From NCBI RefSeq assembly GCF_024498135.1, contig NZ_JANHOH010000002.1:682001-746000 (forward strand): a stretch of 64,000 nt of DNA, written 5' to 3'. Below, piece by piece: positions 34,733 to 43,460 of this stretch (the stretch's first letter is position 1; the number at the start of each line of letters is the position of its first letter). Under the pieces are notes generated by a model that searched no databases, was not told where the DNA came from, and saw only the letters and a list, made by a program, of their open reading frames with translations. The stretch is from Mucilaginibacter aquariorum. Lineage in GTDB: Bacteria; Bacteroidota; Bacteroidia; Sphingobacteriales; Sphingobacteriaceae. Both the position numbers and the translations under genes were made by a program.

Positions 34733-35113
34733 TTACATCCATTTGGAAGCAAATCGGTTGAATTCGTGTCTTAGCTGGTTGATCATGTTTTCTTCTGTAT
34801 GGTACTGTTCCGCCAGCTCATCGTGAACAAGGACTGTGCTTTCACTAACATTGCCGCTGCTTTGCCTGATCTCAGATTCAGCTTTCCGGACATTGGTTTT
34901 TATGCGGTGAGCCAAGCCATCGAGATAGTCCCTGTGAATGATCAGTTGATTCTGATAATGCTCAATTCCCTCCGCCACATCTTTTCCTGTATTATCAAAG
35001 GCAATTTCTTCCAGCCTTTCCTGCAGGATATGAAGCTCCAGTTTATAAAATTCAATTGCCCTTAGCCATGCGTTGTGCGCAAATTGTAAATGTTTGATAC
35101 TTGCTGTTTTCAT
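34733..35113 (-). CDS. Small helical protein, unknown function
   Basis: 126 residues from ATG 35113 (MKTASIKHLQFAHNAWLRAIEFYK). Predicted almost wholly helical with long amphipathic stretches (LELHILQERLEEIAF, HRIKTNVRKAESEIR, ENMINQLRHEFNRF), so perhaps a coiled coil or four-helix bundle. No family recognised. Its promoter has a Crp-type palindrome with a TATTATTG box 23 bp away, which places it with hsp20 and ppsA in the same regulon and suggests a soluble stress role. Confidence 0.7.
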   Translation of the reverse strand: MKTASIKHLQFAHNAWLRAIEFYKLELHILQERLEEIAFDNTGKDVAEGIEHYQNQLIIHRDYLDGLAHRIKTNVRKAESEIRQSSGNVSESTVLVHDELAEQYHTEENMINQLRHEFNRFASKWM

Positions 35114-35148
35114 GAAACAATAATACCTCCTGCAAGCCAATTGAAAAA

Positions 35149-35160
35149 TGATGCCGCTCA
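35149..35160 (-). promoter_or_regulatory. Crp/Fnr-type site ahead of the helical stress gene
   Basis: ATGA-N6-TCAT form (TGA-TGCCGC-TCA). On the minus strand TATTATTG (35118-35125) follows after exactly 23 bp. Confidence 0.65.
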
Positions 35161-35218
35161 TTAATATTTATGACCGGCAACAAGGGCGGCAACTGAAAAG
35201 TGTTCCGAATGAACAATC

Positions 35219-35252
35219 TGACCACTGTCAGTTCTTTAACTGACAGTCATCA
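35219..35252 (+). promoter_or_regulatory. Tandem Crp/Fnr-type sites ahead of ppsA
   Basis: TGA-CCACTG-TCA (35219-35230) and TGA-CAGTCA-TCA (35241-35252), centres 22 bp apart. After the second, 23 bp lead to GAAATTTA at 35276-35283, a -7-like box, with the ATG 28 bp further on. The same stretch contains a perfect 10-bp inverted repeat ACTGTCAGTT/AACTGACAGT at 35224-35247. Confidence 0.7.
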
Positions 35253-35311
35253 TTATTCATACCGGCGATTAACCGGAAATTTACGATGTAAGAACTCTAA
35301 AAACGTTTGTT

Positions 35312-37753
35312 ATGGAACCATATATCAAAAAGTTCAAAGATACCGGCATCAAAGACATTGGACTGGTGGGCGGTAAAAATGCCTCATTAGGAGAGCTCAT
35401 TAATTTTTTGGCACCATCCGGTATCCTGATACCGGATGGTTTTGCGGTCACCGCAGCGGCCTACCGTTATTTTATAAGCGCTAATAACCTGAGTGCAAAA
35501 CTCGGCGGCCTTATGAAAAGTTTGAACAGGACCGATTATTCAAATCTTTCGGAAATTGGCGGCGGGGCAAGAAAACTGATCCTGGACGCCCATATGCCGG
35601 AGGACCTGCAATTGGCAATCTTTGATGCTTATGACTATTTATTCAATTTCAGCGATCAGCCGGTTGCGGTTCGCAGCAGCGCCACTGCGGAGGATCTGCC
35701 TGACGCCAGTTTTGCCGGCCAGCACGAATCCTACCTCAATATTAGGGGCCATTGGCCAATTGCTAACGCGGTAAAAAAATGCTTTGCGTCGTTGTTTACC
35801 GACCGCGCAATAAAATATAGGGAGGATAAGGGGTTTGATCATCACAAGGTATTTTTGTCTGTAGGTATCCAGGAAATGGTCCGGGCGGATAAGGGCTGTT
35901 CAGGAGTCGGTTTTACGCTGGAACCGGAGTCCGGCTTCCGTGATGTCGTGCATCTGACAGGCGTCTGGGGGCTTGGAGAAAACATGGTGCAGGGCACAGT
36001 GGTTCCCGATGAGTTTTTATTATTTAAACCAGCGCTCATCAGGAACAATAAGGCGATCATCCAGAAAAATTTAGGTAGTAAAAGCAAGATGCTCATCTAT
36101 GCGGACGATGACAATGATACACAGTATACCGTCAACCTGGATACGCCATGGGAAATGCGTGGCAAGTTCGTCCTGAACGACGCGGAAATTGAACATTTGG
36201 GGCGCTGGGCGCTTTTGATTGAAAAGCATTATGGCAAACCAATGGATTTTGAATGGGCCAAAGACGGTGTTAACCATCAGCTCTATTTAATACAGGCCCG
36301 TCCCGAAACAGTACATAGCCGCGAAAAGAAGCTGGAGATAAAAACCTTTACTATCGCTGAAAAGGGCGATATCATAACCAGCGGGGCCGCTATCGGAGAC
36401 AAGATCACCGCTGGGTATGCGCGTGTGCTCCATTCTCCCGACCAGGCGGGAAGCTTGAAAGAAGGCGATATACTGGTAACAGATACCACCAGCCCCGACT
36501 GGGACCCAATTCTGAAAAAAGTGGCCGGTATCATTACCAATAAAGGCGGCCGCACAAGTCATGCGGCGATAATTGCACGCGAACTGGGCGCCGTCGCTAT
36601 TGTGGGGACTGAAAATGCCACCTATAATATCAAAGACGGAGAACTGATAACCTTAAGTTGCGCCGAAGGTAAAACAGGGAAAGTCTACCGTGGCAAGCTG
36701 GAATGGGCTGAGAAGGTAACTGACGTCAGCGATATACATTTACCGGCACATCCGAAAGCACAGTTGATTATTGCTGATCCGGGGCAGGCGTTTCGGCTGG
36801 CCCGATTTCCCAATGATGGGGTAGGGCTGATGCGCCTTGAATTTATCATTGCCAACCATGTGCGCATCCATCCTATGGCTCTCGCGCATTTTGATCGGGT
36901 AACCGATGAAATCGACCGCGTGAAAATTGCCAACCTTACGGCTGGGAGCAGCAGTAAAGAACAATATTTTATAGATAAGCTTTCGCAGGGCGTGGCCACC
37001 ATTGCAGCGGCATTCTACCCTAAAGAGGTGATCGTCCGGATGAGCGACTTTAAAACCAACGAATATGCCGGCCTGATCGCGGGTAAGTATTTCGAACCGG
37101 AAGAGGAGAACCCGATGATCGGTTTCAGAGGCGCCTCGCGTTATGATCACGACCGGTACAGGGATGGCTTTAAGCTCGAGTGTGAGGCGATGAAAGTGGT
37201 GAGGAACGAAATGGGTTTTACAAACGTGAAATTAATGATCCCCTTTTGCCGGACGGTGGCCGAAGGGGAGAAGGTAATCAGGCTAATGAATAGTTATGGT
37301 CTAAAAAGGGGCGACAATGGCCTCCAGATATATGTGATGGCCGAAATACCGAGCAATGTTTTACTAGCCGATGAGTTTGCCAGGTCATTTGACGGTTTTT
37401 CAATAGGTTCTAATGATCTTACCCAGCTGACGCTGGGCATAGACCGTGATTCAGCCCTTATCGCCGATCTGTTTGATGAACAGAACGCGGCCAGCAAAAA
37501 ACTTATCGCCATGATGATCACCAGGGCAAACGAACTGCATAAAAAGGTTGGCTTATGCGGTCAGGCACCGAGCGATTCGGAAGCATTTACCAGGCTATTA
37601 GTCACCGCAGGTATCGACAGCATTTCCTTTAATCCGGATGCGCTCATTTCAGGAATAACAAATATCAATAAAGTGGTATCGGAGAACCCCGAATTTCATT
37701 TAAGGAAAATCACTCCGGACGAGGTGGTACTTTATCCGACGACTTTGCCTTGA
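35312..37753 (+). CDS. ppsA: Phosphoenolpyruvate synthase
   Basis: 813 residues. N-terminal ATP-grasp nucleotide domain with VRSSATAEDLPDASFAGQHE, central swivelling domain with the phosphohistidine H417 (GGRTSHAAIIARELG), and C-terminal PEP/pyruvate barrel (IPFCRTVAEGEKV, SIGSNDLTQLTLGIDRDS, GLCGQAPSD with the catalytic Cys). It makes PEP from pyruvate and ATP, with AMP and phosphate as products, feeding gluconeogenesis; with a glucan phosphorylase at 63-64 kb it suggests control of carbon flow under stress. A DUF3943 gene starts one base after its stop. Confidence 0.97.
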   Translation: MEPYIKKFKDTGIKDIGLVGGKNASLGELINFLAPSGILIPDGFAVTAAAYRYFISANNLSAKLGGLMKSLNRTDYSNLSEIGGGARKLILDAHMPEDLQLAIFDAYDYLFNFSDQPVAVRSSATAEDLPDASFAGQHESYLNIRGHWPIANAVKKCFASLFTDRAIKYREDKGFDHHKVFLSVGIQEMVRADKGCSGVGFTLEPESGFRDVVHLTGVWGLGENMVQGTVVPDEFLLFKPALIRNNKAIIQKNLGSKSKMLIYADDDNDTQYTVNLDTPWEMRGKFVLNDAEIEHLGRWALLIEKHYGKPMDFEWAKDGVNHQLYLIQARPETVHSREKKLEIKTFTIAEKGDIITSGAAIGDKITAGYARVLHSPDQAGSLKEGDILVTDTTSPDWDPILKKVAGIITNKGGRTSHAAIIARELGAVAIVGTENATYNIKDGELITLSCAEGKTGKVYRGKLEWAEKVTDVSDIHLPAHPKAQLIIADPGQAFRLARFPNDGVGLMRLEFIIANHVRIHPMALAHFDRVTDEIDRVKIANLTAGSSSKEQYFIDKLSQGVATIAAAFYPKEVIVRMSDFKTNEYAGLIAGKYFEPEEENPMIGFRGASRYDHDRYRDGFKLECEAMKVVRNEMGFTNVKLMIPFCRTVAEGEKVIRLMNSYGLKRGDNGLQIYVMAEIPSNVLLADEFARSFDGFSIGSNDLTQLTLGIDRDSALIADLFDEQNAASKKLIAMMITRANELHKKVGLCGQAPSDSEAFTRLLVTAGIDSISFNPDALISGITNINKVVSENPEFHLRKITPDEVVLYPTTLP

Positions 37754-37754
37754 G

Positions 37755-39218
37755 ATGCAATTAAAAAGCCGTTGCCGCGGACAGGTAGGGAAAGCACAAA
37801 TGTTGCTTAACAGCTATATCAGATTTTTGATCGTGGCAGGGCCTTTATGTCTTTGCATTTGCCGGCTCTGTGGGCAGTCATTTCCCGAAAATCAACTAAT
37901 GCCGGGAAATGACAGCTTAATTAAAAAGGCGCTACCTGCAGCTGATCGAAGGTATTTTCGCCGGGCCGCAGCGCAGTTGCTGCTTGCCGACGCGGTCCCC
38001 TACGCGGTAGACCGGTATGTTTTCCATGCCGACTATGCACGGGTCTCGTTCAAAAGTATCAGCTATAATCTCAACCCCGGAAATTGGGCATGGGATCACG
38101 ATTCGTTCCAGACCAACCAGTTTATGCATCCTTATCATGGAAGTATCTATTTTAATGCCTTCAGGTCAAATGGTTATTCGTTTTGGCAGTCAGTTCCGGC
38201 TGCTTTTGTCGGGAGTTATATCTGGGAAACTGCAGGGGAAAATGAAGCGCCGTCTCCTAATGATTTTATCAATACGAGCTTTGGCGGAATTGTCCTGGGC
38301 GAAATGACACATCGCCTGGCCAATGAAATAACCAATAATCATAGCCATGGATTCAGGCGGCAGTTAAGTGAGGTGTTCGCCTTGCTGGTCAATCCTGCCA
38401 ATGGTTTTAACCGGATATTAACAGGCAAATGGGGGAGAAGGACGCCTTCCCTGACGGAGAAGGATACCTCGAAGATTAATGCGGAATTTAGTTTAGGTTT
38501 TCGCCGGTTTGAAAGTAATAATGCGAATCGGACCAGCGACAGGGAGTTCAGCTGGTATGCACGAGCCAGGCTGAGCTATGGGCTTCCTCATCAGAATTAC
38601 AGAACGCCTTTCAGCAATATCTATATCGGTACAGAGATCGGAATGAATGATAAATCCCGTTTCAATGTTAATCTAATTACCGTATACGGTTCACTGGCAG
38701 GATGGGAAATCTCAGCTAAAAGCAAGTTCAACCATTTAGCCATTCTTTCGACCAATTACGATTATGTGCAAAATGAGGCTTTCTTTTACGGAGCACAAAG
38801 TATAAAAATGAATTTATACTCATCGCTGCAATTACCGGCTAAGGTTCGTCTTACAACGTCTTTAGGAGCCGGACCTGTTATACTGGCTGCGGTACCGAGT
38901 GCCTATCCCTATTATGACAGGAATTATGATTATGGCCCTGGCCTGGGGCTGAGTGCCGGCGGTGAAATAGATGTTGCAGGCAAGGCTTATTTTAGTGTCA
39001 GCTACAGAGGCGGATGGTTTAAGACGGTGAATGGTAACAGGTCCCATTATTTTTTGCATGCCCTATCCGGGGAACTGAGATACAAAGTAATCCGGCAATT
39101 ATCCATATGTGCTGAACCCGGATATTTTACCCTGCGCGGTTATTACAAATATTATCCGGAGGTCAACCGGAATTATCCTTATGTTCGATTTTCCGTCAGG
39201 TATGACTGCAGGCTTTGA
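37755..39218 (+). CDS. DUF3943 outer membrane protein
   Basis: 487 residues. The mature part has the DUF3943 signature (NQFMHPYHGSIYFNAFRSNG, W near the end of it, NTSFGGIVLGEMTHRL with conserved His) followed by many beta-strands ending in an aromatic C-terminus, as expected for an outer membrane barrel. The true start may be ATG 37800, which puts the signal peptide (LIVAGPLCLCICRLCG) near the N-terminus. Begins one base after the ppsA stop, so it is cotranscribed with it. Exact function unknown. Confidence 0.85.
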   Translation: MQLKSRCRGQVGKAQMLLNSYIRFLIVAGPLCLCICRLCGQSFPENQLMPGNDSLIKKALPAADRRYFRRAAAQLLLADAVPYAVDRYVFHADYARVSFKSISYNLNPGNWAWDHDSFQTNQFMHPYHGSIYFNAFRSNGYSFWQSVPAAFVGSYIWETAGENEAPSPNDFINTSFGGIVLGEMTHRLANEITNNHSHGFRRQLSEVFALLVNPANGFNRILTGKWGRRTPSLTEKDTSKINAEFSLGFRRFESNNANRTSDREFSWYARARLSYGLPHQNYRTPFSNIYIGTEIGMNDKSRFNVNLITVYGSLAGWEISAKSKFNHLAILSTNYDYVQNEAFFYGAQSIKMNLYSSLQLPAKVRLTTSLGAGPVILAAVPSAYPYYDRNYDYGPGLGLSAGGEIDVAGKAYFSVSYRGGWFKTVNGNRSHYFLHALSGELRYKVIRQLSICAEPGYFTLRGYYKYYPEVNRNYPYVRFSVRYDCRL

Positions 39219-39228
39219 GCCTGTGTAA

Positions 39229-40224
39229 TTAGTTGCCTGACTTGATTGTATTCTTGCTGGCTTCTTTGGCCTGCTTTTTAAAATAACCTCTGAACAAAAA
39301 ACTGTGCTTCAACGCCTCCATATTTTGATTAAATCCATCGGTTCCTTTTCTGATATTGTCCAGGCTAAGGCTAAAATTTCTGTTCATTGATGTGTCTTTT
39401 AGCAACAAATGGTATATCCCCTGATCTTTGTGCAGGTCATAATTGATCTGCAGGGCCAGGCTGTCCAGATGAACCGTCAGACGATTCGCATTTTGGCTTG
39501 CCAGTTTGAAATTAGTTATAGCAGTTTTCATATTTGCAGCCATGCCTGTATCTGACAGGAATGCACCGGCAACTCCTTTGCCCTTCTTTGCCTGGGTCAT
39601 TAATTCGTTTAACGTCCGGGTCATCAAGCGGGCGTTTGCGCTCGCGCTGTTTACATTATCTAAAGAAGACCGCAATGATCTGCCTATGGTTTTGTCATCC
39701 AGCAGATCTAATGCCGGACTTCGGCTGATGCGCAGGACCGTTTCTCTGAGTGTACCCGAAATGACTGCAATGTCATTATTGGTTTTGGATAACGTTTGCA
39801 GTAAATCATCCGTATTTACCGGCTTTTGAACAGGCAGGATGTCGCCGGCAGATGCAATTTTGCCGTTGCTCTTCGCAGGGGTTATATTAATAATCTTATT
39901 GCCCATCAGACCTTCTGTGCCAATTGACGCAACCGCATTGGACCGGATATGGCTTTTGATATCTTTATCAATGCGAATAGTTACCTCTATAACCGTGTCG
40001 TTTAGCAACTTAATATTTTTTATGGTACCGGCCTGAATTCCGGAATACCAGACATTATTGCCCTCCATTAGTCCGTTTATGTTGGTGAACCTGGCTTTGA
40101 GTTCAAAGCTTCCACCAAAAAGATTTTGATTTTTGCCAATCAGGAACAGCGAAAAGACCAGCACGGCCAGACCACTGATCACTAATATGCCGAGCTTAAT
40201 ATTGTTGATTTCTGTATTTGCCAT
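39229..40224 (-). CDS. MlaD family protein (MCE domain)
   Basis: 331 residues from ATG 40224 (MANTEINNIKLGILVISGLA). One N-terminal membrane anchor, an MCE domain at about 40-120 (FELKARFTNINGLMEGNNVWYSG, VTIRIDKDIKSHIR), then a long helical tail. MCE proteins form a hexameric ring that shuttles lipids across the periplasm. Third gene of mlaE-mlaF-mlaD order on the minus strand. No MlaC-like gene follows. Confidence 0.92.
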   Translation of the reverse strand: MANTEINNIKLGILVISGLAVLVFSLFLIGKNQNLFGGSFELKARFTNINGLMEGNNVWYSGIQAGTIKNIKLLNDTVIEVTIRIDKDIKSHIRSNAVASIGTEGLMGNKIINITPAKSNGKIASAGDILPVQKPVNTDDLLQTLSKTNNDIAVISGTLRETVLRISRSPALDLLDDKTIGRSLRSSLDNVNSASANARLMTRTLNELMTQAKKGKGVAGAFLSDTGMAANMKTAITNFKLASQNANRLTVHLDSLALQINYDLHKDQGIYHLLLKDTSMNRNFSLSLDNIRKGTDGFNQNMEALKHSFLFRGYFKKQAKEASKNTIKSGN

Positions 40225-40228
40225 TTTG

Positions 40229-40999
40229 CTATTCAAAAAATTGTTTAATCTTCGGGTCCTCTGCGTTCTCCAGCTCTTTGTAAGTGCCTTCTGTGTAACA
40301 ACGTCCATTGAGCAGGAGCGCTACGCGATCTGCTGTATTTTTAACGCAATGCATATCGTGAGTGATAATTATAGAAGCCGTATGATACTTTTTCTGCAAC
40401 GCTACGATGAGCTTGTCGATCTCTCTTGCTGTGACCGGATCAAGTCCTGTAGTAGGCTCATCATATAGGATAATCTCCGGCTTCAGGATTAATGTCCTTG
40501 CCAGCGCAACGCGTTTTAGCATTCCTCCTGAGAGCTCTGACGGCATCATTTCTGTTGTATGTGGGAGCCCTACATTTTCAAGGGCTTCCGCAACCAGCTC
40601 GTTGATCTGGTCCTGACTATAGTTCACTGTATGACGGCGCAAGGGGAATTCCAGGTTTTCTCTGACTGTCATCGAGTCATAAAGCGCATTTCCCTGAAAC
40701 AGGAATCCGATCTTCATTCTGACCTGGTCCAGTTTTTCCTCATTCAGGTCAGGGACACTTTCTCCGAGTACGATGATGCTTCCCTTGTCGGGTTTTAAAA
40801 GACCGATAATGCATTTGATCAGCACAGATTTGCCCGAACCGGATTTACCAAGCACGACCAGATTTTCCTGTCTGTGGAGCGTTAGGTTAAAGTCTTGCAG
40901 CACATGGATTTTGCCAAATGATTTATACAAGTGTTTCACCTCGATCATGATCTGGCCGTCTTTAGGTTTCCGTGGTATGGCTGATATTGTTGTGTCCAT
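40229..40999 (-). CDS. ABC transporter ATPase, MlaF-like
   Basis: 256 residues with Walker A (GKSGSGKS), ABC signature (SELSGGMLKRVALART), Walker B (PEIILYDEPTTGLDPVT) and H-loop (IIITHDM). The LSGGM(L/Q)KRV signature is typical of Mla/Ttg2A phospholipid ATPases. Met18 (MIEVKHLYKSF) is an alternative start. It drives MlaE (7 bp upstream in the operon) with the MlaD-like protein encoded 4 bp downstream. Confidence 0.94.
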   Translation of the reverse strand: MDTTISAIPRKPKDGQIMIEVKHLYKSFGKIHVLQDFNLTLHRQENLVVLGKSGSGKSVLIKCIIGLLKPDKGSIIVLGESVPDLNEEKLDQVRMKIGFLFQGNALYDSMTVRENLEFPLRRHTVNYSQDQINELVAEALENVGLPHTTEMMPSELSGGMLKRVALARTLILKPEIILYDEPTTGLDPVTAREIDKLIVALQKKYHTASIIITHDMHCVKNTADRVALLLNGRCYTEGTYKELENAEDPKIKQFFE

Positions 41000-41006
41000 C
41001 TCTTGT

Positions 41007-41777
41007 TTAATTTAGGCCAAGAAGGTCGGTGATTTGAACAGCCAAAAGATCGATCACAAAAATGAGCACGGAGGAGAGTACCACTGCGGAGTTTGCTGAG
41101 CTGCCTACCCCCCTTGTGCCTTTACTGGAAAAATACCCTTTATAACAACCAATAATACCTACGGCGAATCCAAAGAAAAAGGTCTTAATAACTGCCGGAA
41201 CCAGATCGCCATAACTTAAGCTTTGAAAAACCTGGGTGAAAAATAACTGAAAGCTGGTGACTGAGCGAATATTTACCCCGATATACGCGCCAAAGAGCGA
41301 CACGGCATCGCCTAAGACAGTGAGTACCGGGAGCATCAGCGTAGTTGCTATAACCCTGGTAGTGACCAGGTATTTGTAAGGATTGGTGCCGCTTACATCC
41401 ATTGCGTCGATTTGCTCGGTTACCTTCATCGATCCCAGTTCTGCGCCGATACTGCTCGCTATTTTGCCTGCGAAGATCAGAGCAGTAATCACCGGGCCTA
41501 TTTCGCGAACAATAGCGATTCCCACCATTACGGGTAATTGCGATTGCACACCATATTCGACTAGGGAGGGACGCAACTGCATGGTGAGGACAAGCCCCAT
41601 AATAAAGGCGGTTAAGGCAATAAGTGCAAGGGATTTATATCCTATCAGGAAACACTGATTAAAAAACTCAGCGGTCTCAAAGCGGGGTTTGGCCACCGAG
41701 GAAAAGAAGCGCCCGGCGAAATTGCTTATTTTGCCCGTCTGGTCAAAGAATTCCCTGGTGTTTGTGCCGAACTGCAT
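41007..41777 (-). CDS. ABC transporter permease, MlaE-like
   Basis: 256 residues, five to six TM segments. The family stretch (GPVITALIFAGKIASSIGAELGSMKVTEQIDAM) and TRVIATTLMLPVLT are present. Membrane part of the lipid transporter encoded by this three-gene unit. Promoter with Crp-type site about 80 bp upstream of the ATG. Confidence 0.94.
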   Translation of the reverse strand: MQFGTNTREFFDQTGKISNFAGRFFSSVAKPRFETAEFFNQCFLIGYKSLALIALTAFIMGLVLTMQLRPSLVEYGVQSQLPVMVGIAIVREIGPVITALIFAGKIASSIGAELGSMKVTEQIDAMDVSGTNPYKYLVTTRVIATTLMLPVLTVLGDAVSLFGAYIGVNIRSVTSFQLFFTQVFQSLSYGDLVPAVIKTFFFGFAVGIIGCYKGYFSSKGTRGVGSSANSAVVLSSVLIFVIDLLAVQITDLLGLN

Positions 41778-41825
41778 GTTACATGATATAAGTTGATACT
41801 ACTAATATGTCCGATGTTTGTGCTG

Positions 41826-41868
41826 TAAATTTACGGGCGGCGCCGGAGTTTAGATATGATGCCTGTCA
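41826..41868 (-). promoter_or_regulatory. Crp/Fnr-type promoter of the mla operon
   Basis: TGA-CAGGCA-TCA on the minus strand (41857-41868), then exactly 23 bp, then TAAATTTA (41826-41833). Next to it ACGAATAA (41868-41875) pairs with TTATTCGT (41891-41898), an 8-bp inverted repeat whose role is unclear. Confidence 0.7.
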
Positions 41869-41875
41869 CGAATAA

Positions 41876-42175
41876 CGGTGCCCTGTATCATTATTCGTAC
41901 ATTGGTTTCATCGCTTCATCGCGTGGACAGTGTAACCCACTTCTCAAAGCTGGACTGTCAAGAATGAAAAGCCAAACTTTAATGAGTCAAACGATAAAGA
42001 GCTTTATTGTCAGCGAGGCACAGACGTAAGGTCTGTTAAAGGATAGGATAGCGCACAAATTAAATGATGCCTACAGTGAATCAGGCGAAATCTCAAGCCT
42101 TGTCTGACTATTGTTTAATCGCCCGTTCATTATCTGCTGTCAGCTTCTCTATCTAAATCGCCTGGTGGCAAGCTT
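41876..42175. other. Gene-free stretch upstream of mla
   Basis: Apart from the inverted repeat arm at 41891-41898 I see nothing that could be a gene or RNA. Confidence 0.4.
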
Positions 42176-42346
42176 TTAAATGCCGTAATTGGCCCGCCCA
42201 TTTCGATCAAGACTTTCCATGATAATCTTCGCACACTCCTCAGGTGAGTTTATTGAAGTATCCACCTCCAGGTCATAGATGCCGGGGTTGTGAACAGCCT
42301 GTTGCCATAACAATACTGGTTTAATAAAAACTGTATCGTTTAATTC
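42176..42346 (-). pseudogene. C-terminal fragment of a P-loop kinase-like protein
   Basis: An open frame of 56 codons without a start reads ELNDTVFIKPVLLWQQAVHN then PGIYDLEVDTSINSPEECAK and ends RANYGI. The pattern Y-D-(L/I)-E-V-D-T-S-x-x-S-P-E-E-C-A is common at the end of small P-loop nucleotide or chloramphenicol-type kinases. The rest of the gene is missing; a stop precedes the fragment. Confidence 0.5.
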
Positions 42347-42434
42347 TTATACTGAAAATATAATCATCATTAAGCCGGCGGATTTCCCAACAAACCCTGT
42401 AAATCCCATTTCAGAGCATTCATGATTATCACAA

Positions 42435-42848
42435 CTAATGTGGCAGCTTGTTTTTAGTTATTCCGTACAGGTAGGTCCCCAGTAATGCACCCAAAATGAC
42501 AATGACCATCGTCGGGTAACCATAACCGAAGTTAACAAACATAGGTCCAGGGCATGCACCGGCGAGGGCCCAGCCCAAACCGAATATCAACCCGCCTAAA
42601 ATGTATTTCGGCCAACTTTTTTCTTTATGAGGAAAAACGATCGGATGGCCATAAAAATCTTTTATTTTCAATTTTTTGATCAGGAATACGGCTATGGCGC
42701 CTAATCCAACCGCAGTGCCGATTATTCCGTACATATGAAAGGACTGGAAGCGGAACATTTCCTGTATGCGATACCACGATGCTGCTTCCGATTTTACCAT
42801 AATCACACCGAACAAAATGCCGGCAATTACAAATTTCACTCCTTTCAT
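42435..42848 (-). CDS. YeeE/YedE family membrane protein (DUF6691-like)
   Basis: 137 residues, four hydrophobic segments. It carries the thiosulfate-permease-type motif GGLIFGLGWALAGACPGPMF with a Cys in the membrane loop. In TsuA/YeeE proteins such Cys residues pass sulfur species across the membrane. It is the second half of a two-gene, split YeeE pair (next gene ends 5 bp upstream). It lies downstream of the persulfide dioxygenase-rhodanese gene, so import or export of thiosulfate or sulfide is likely. Confidence 0.88.
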   Translation of the reverse strand: MKGVKFVIAGILFGVIMVKSEAASWYRIQEMFRFQSFHMYGIIGTAVGLGAIAVFLIKKLKIKDFYGHPIVFPHKEKSWPKYILGGLIFGLGWALAGACPGPMFVNFGYGYPTMVIVILGALLGTYLYGITKNKLPH

Positions 42849-42852
42849 TTTT

Positions 42853-43410
42853 TCAGAATATTAATGGAAATAAAACATGAGTCATCATCAGGCCACCCGC
42901 AAAAAATCCGATAACGGCCCATAACGAGGGCAGCTGCAAATTAGAGAGGCCGCTAATGGCATGCCCCGAGGTACACCCTCCGGCATAGCGGGAGCCGAAG
43001 CCAACCATCAGACCGCCACCCAGTAGGGTAATCAGTCCTTTAGGGCTGAATGCGAAAGACCAGTTAAAAATGGACGATGGGTTTAACCCGCCATCAAAAG
43101 GCACCCCGAGGGTTTGCAGATCAGCAATGGTGGAAGGAGCGAGTTGTAATGGCTGATCGCTTTTTAACCAGACGGCTGACAGGTATCCACCGAAAACAGC
43201 CCCAGCCATAAACAATAAGTTCCAGCGCTGCGTACGCCAGTTAAAGTCAAAAAAATGATGAGTTTTACCGGCACCGGCTAATGTGCAAAGGGTACGCAGG
43301 TTGGACGAAAAACCAAATGATTTGCCAAAATACAATAGCAACACCATTATAAAGGTTATAGCTGTACCGGAGGCATACCATGGCCAAGGTTGTTTTAATA
43401 ATTCTATCAT
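42853..43410 (-). CDS. YeeE/YedE family sulfur transporter
   Basis: 185 residues with about four TM segments and the motif [19 protein letters not shown], containing the conserved Cys-Thr-Ser-Gly-His of YeeE/TsuA. Pairs with the smaller gene downstream; in other phyla both halves are fused in one protein. Probably cotranscribed with the gene ending at 43461 (51 bp upstream). Confidence 0.9.
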   Translation of the reverse strand: MIELLKQPWPWYASGTAITFIMVLLLYFGKSFGFSSNLRTLCTLAGAGKTHHFFDFNWRTQRWNLLFMAGAVFGGYLSAVWLKSDQPLQLAPSTIADLQTLGVPFDGGLNPSSIFNWSFAFSPKGLITLLGGGLMVGFGSRYAGGCTSGHAISGLSNLQLPSLWAVIGFFAGGLMMTHVLFPLIF

Positions 43411-43460
43411 GATCCATTAACTGTTGTACATATAAGCGAATTTAAGAAGTATGCTGTCTG

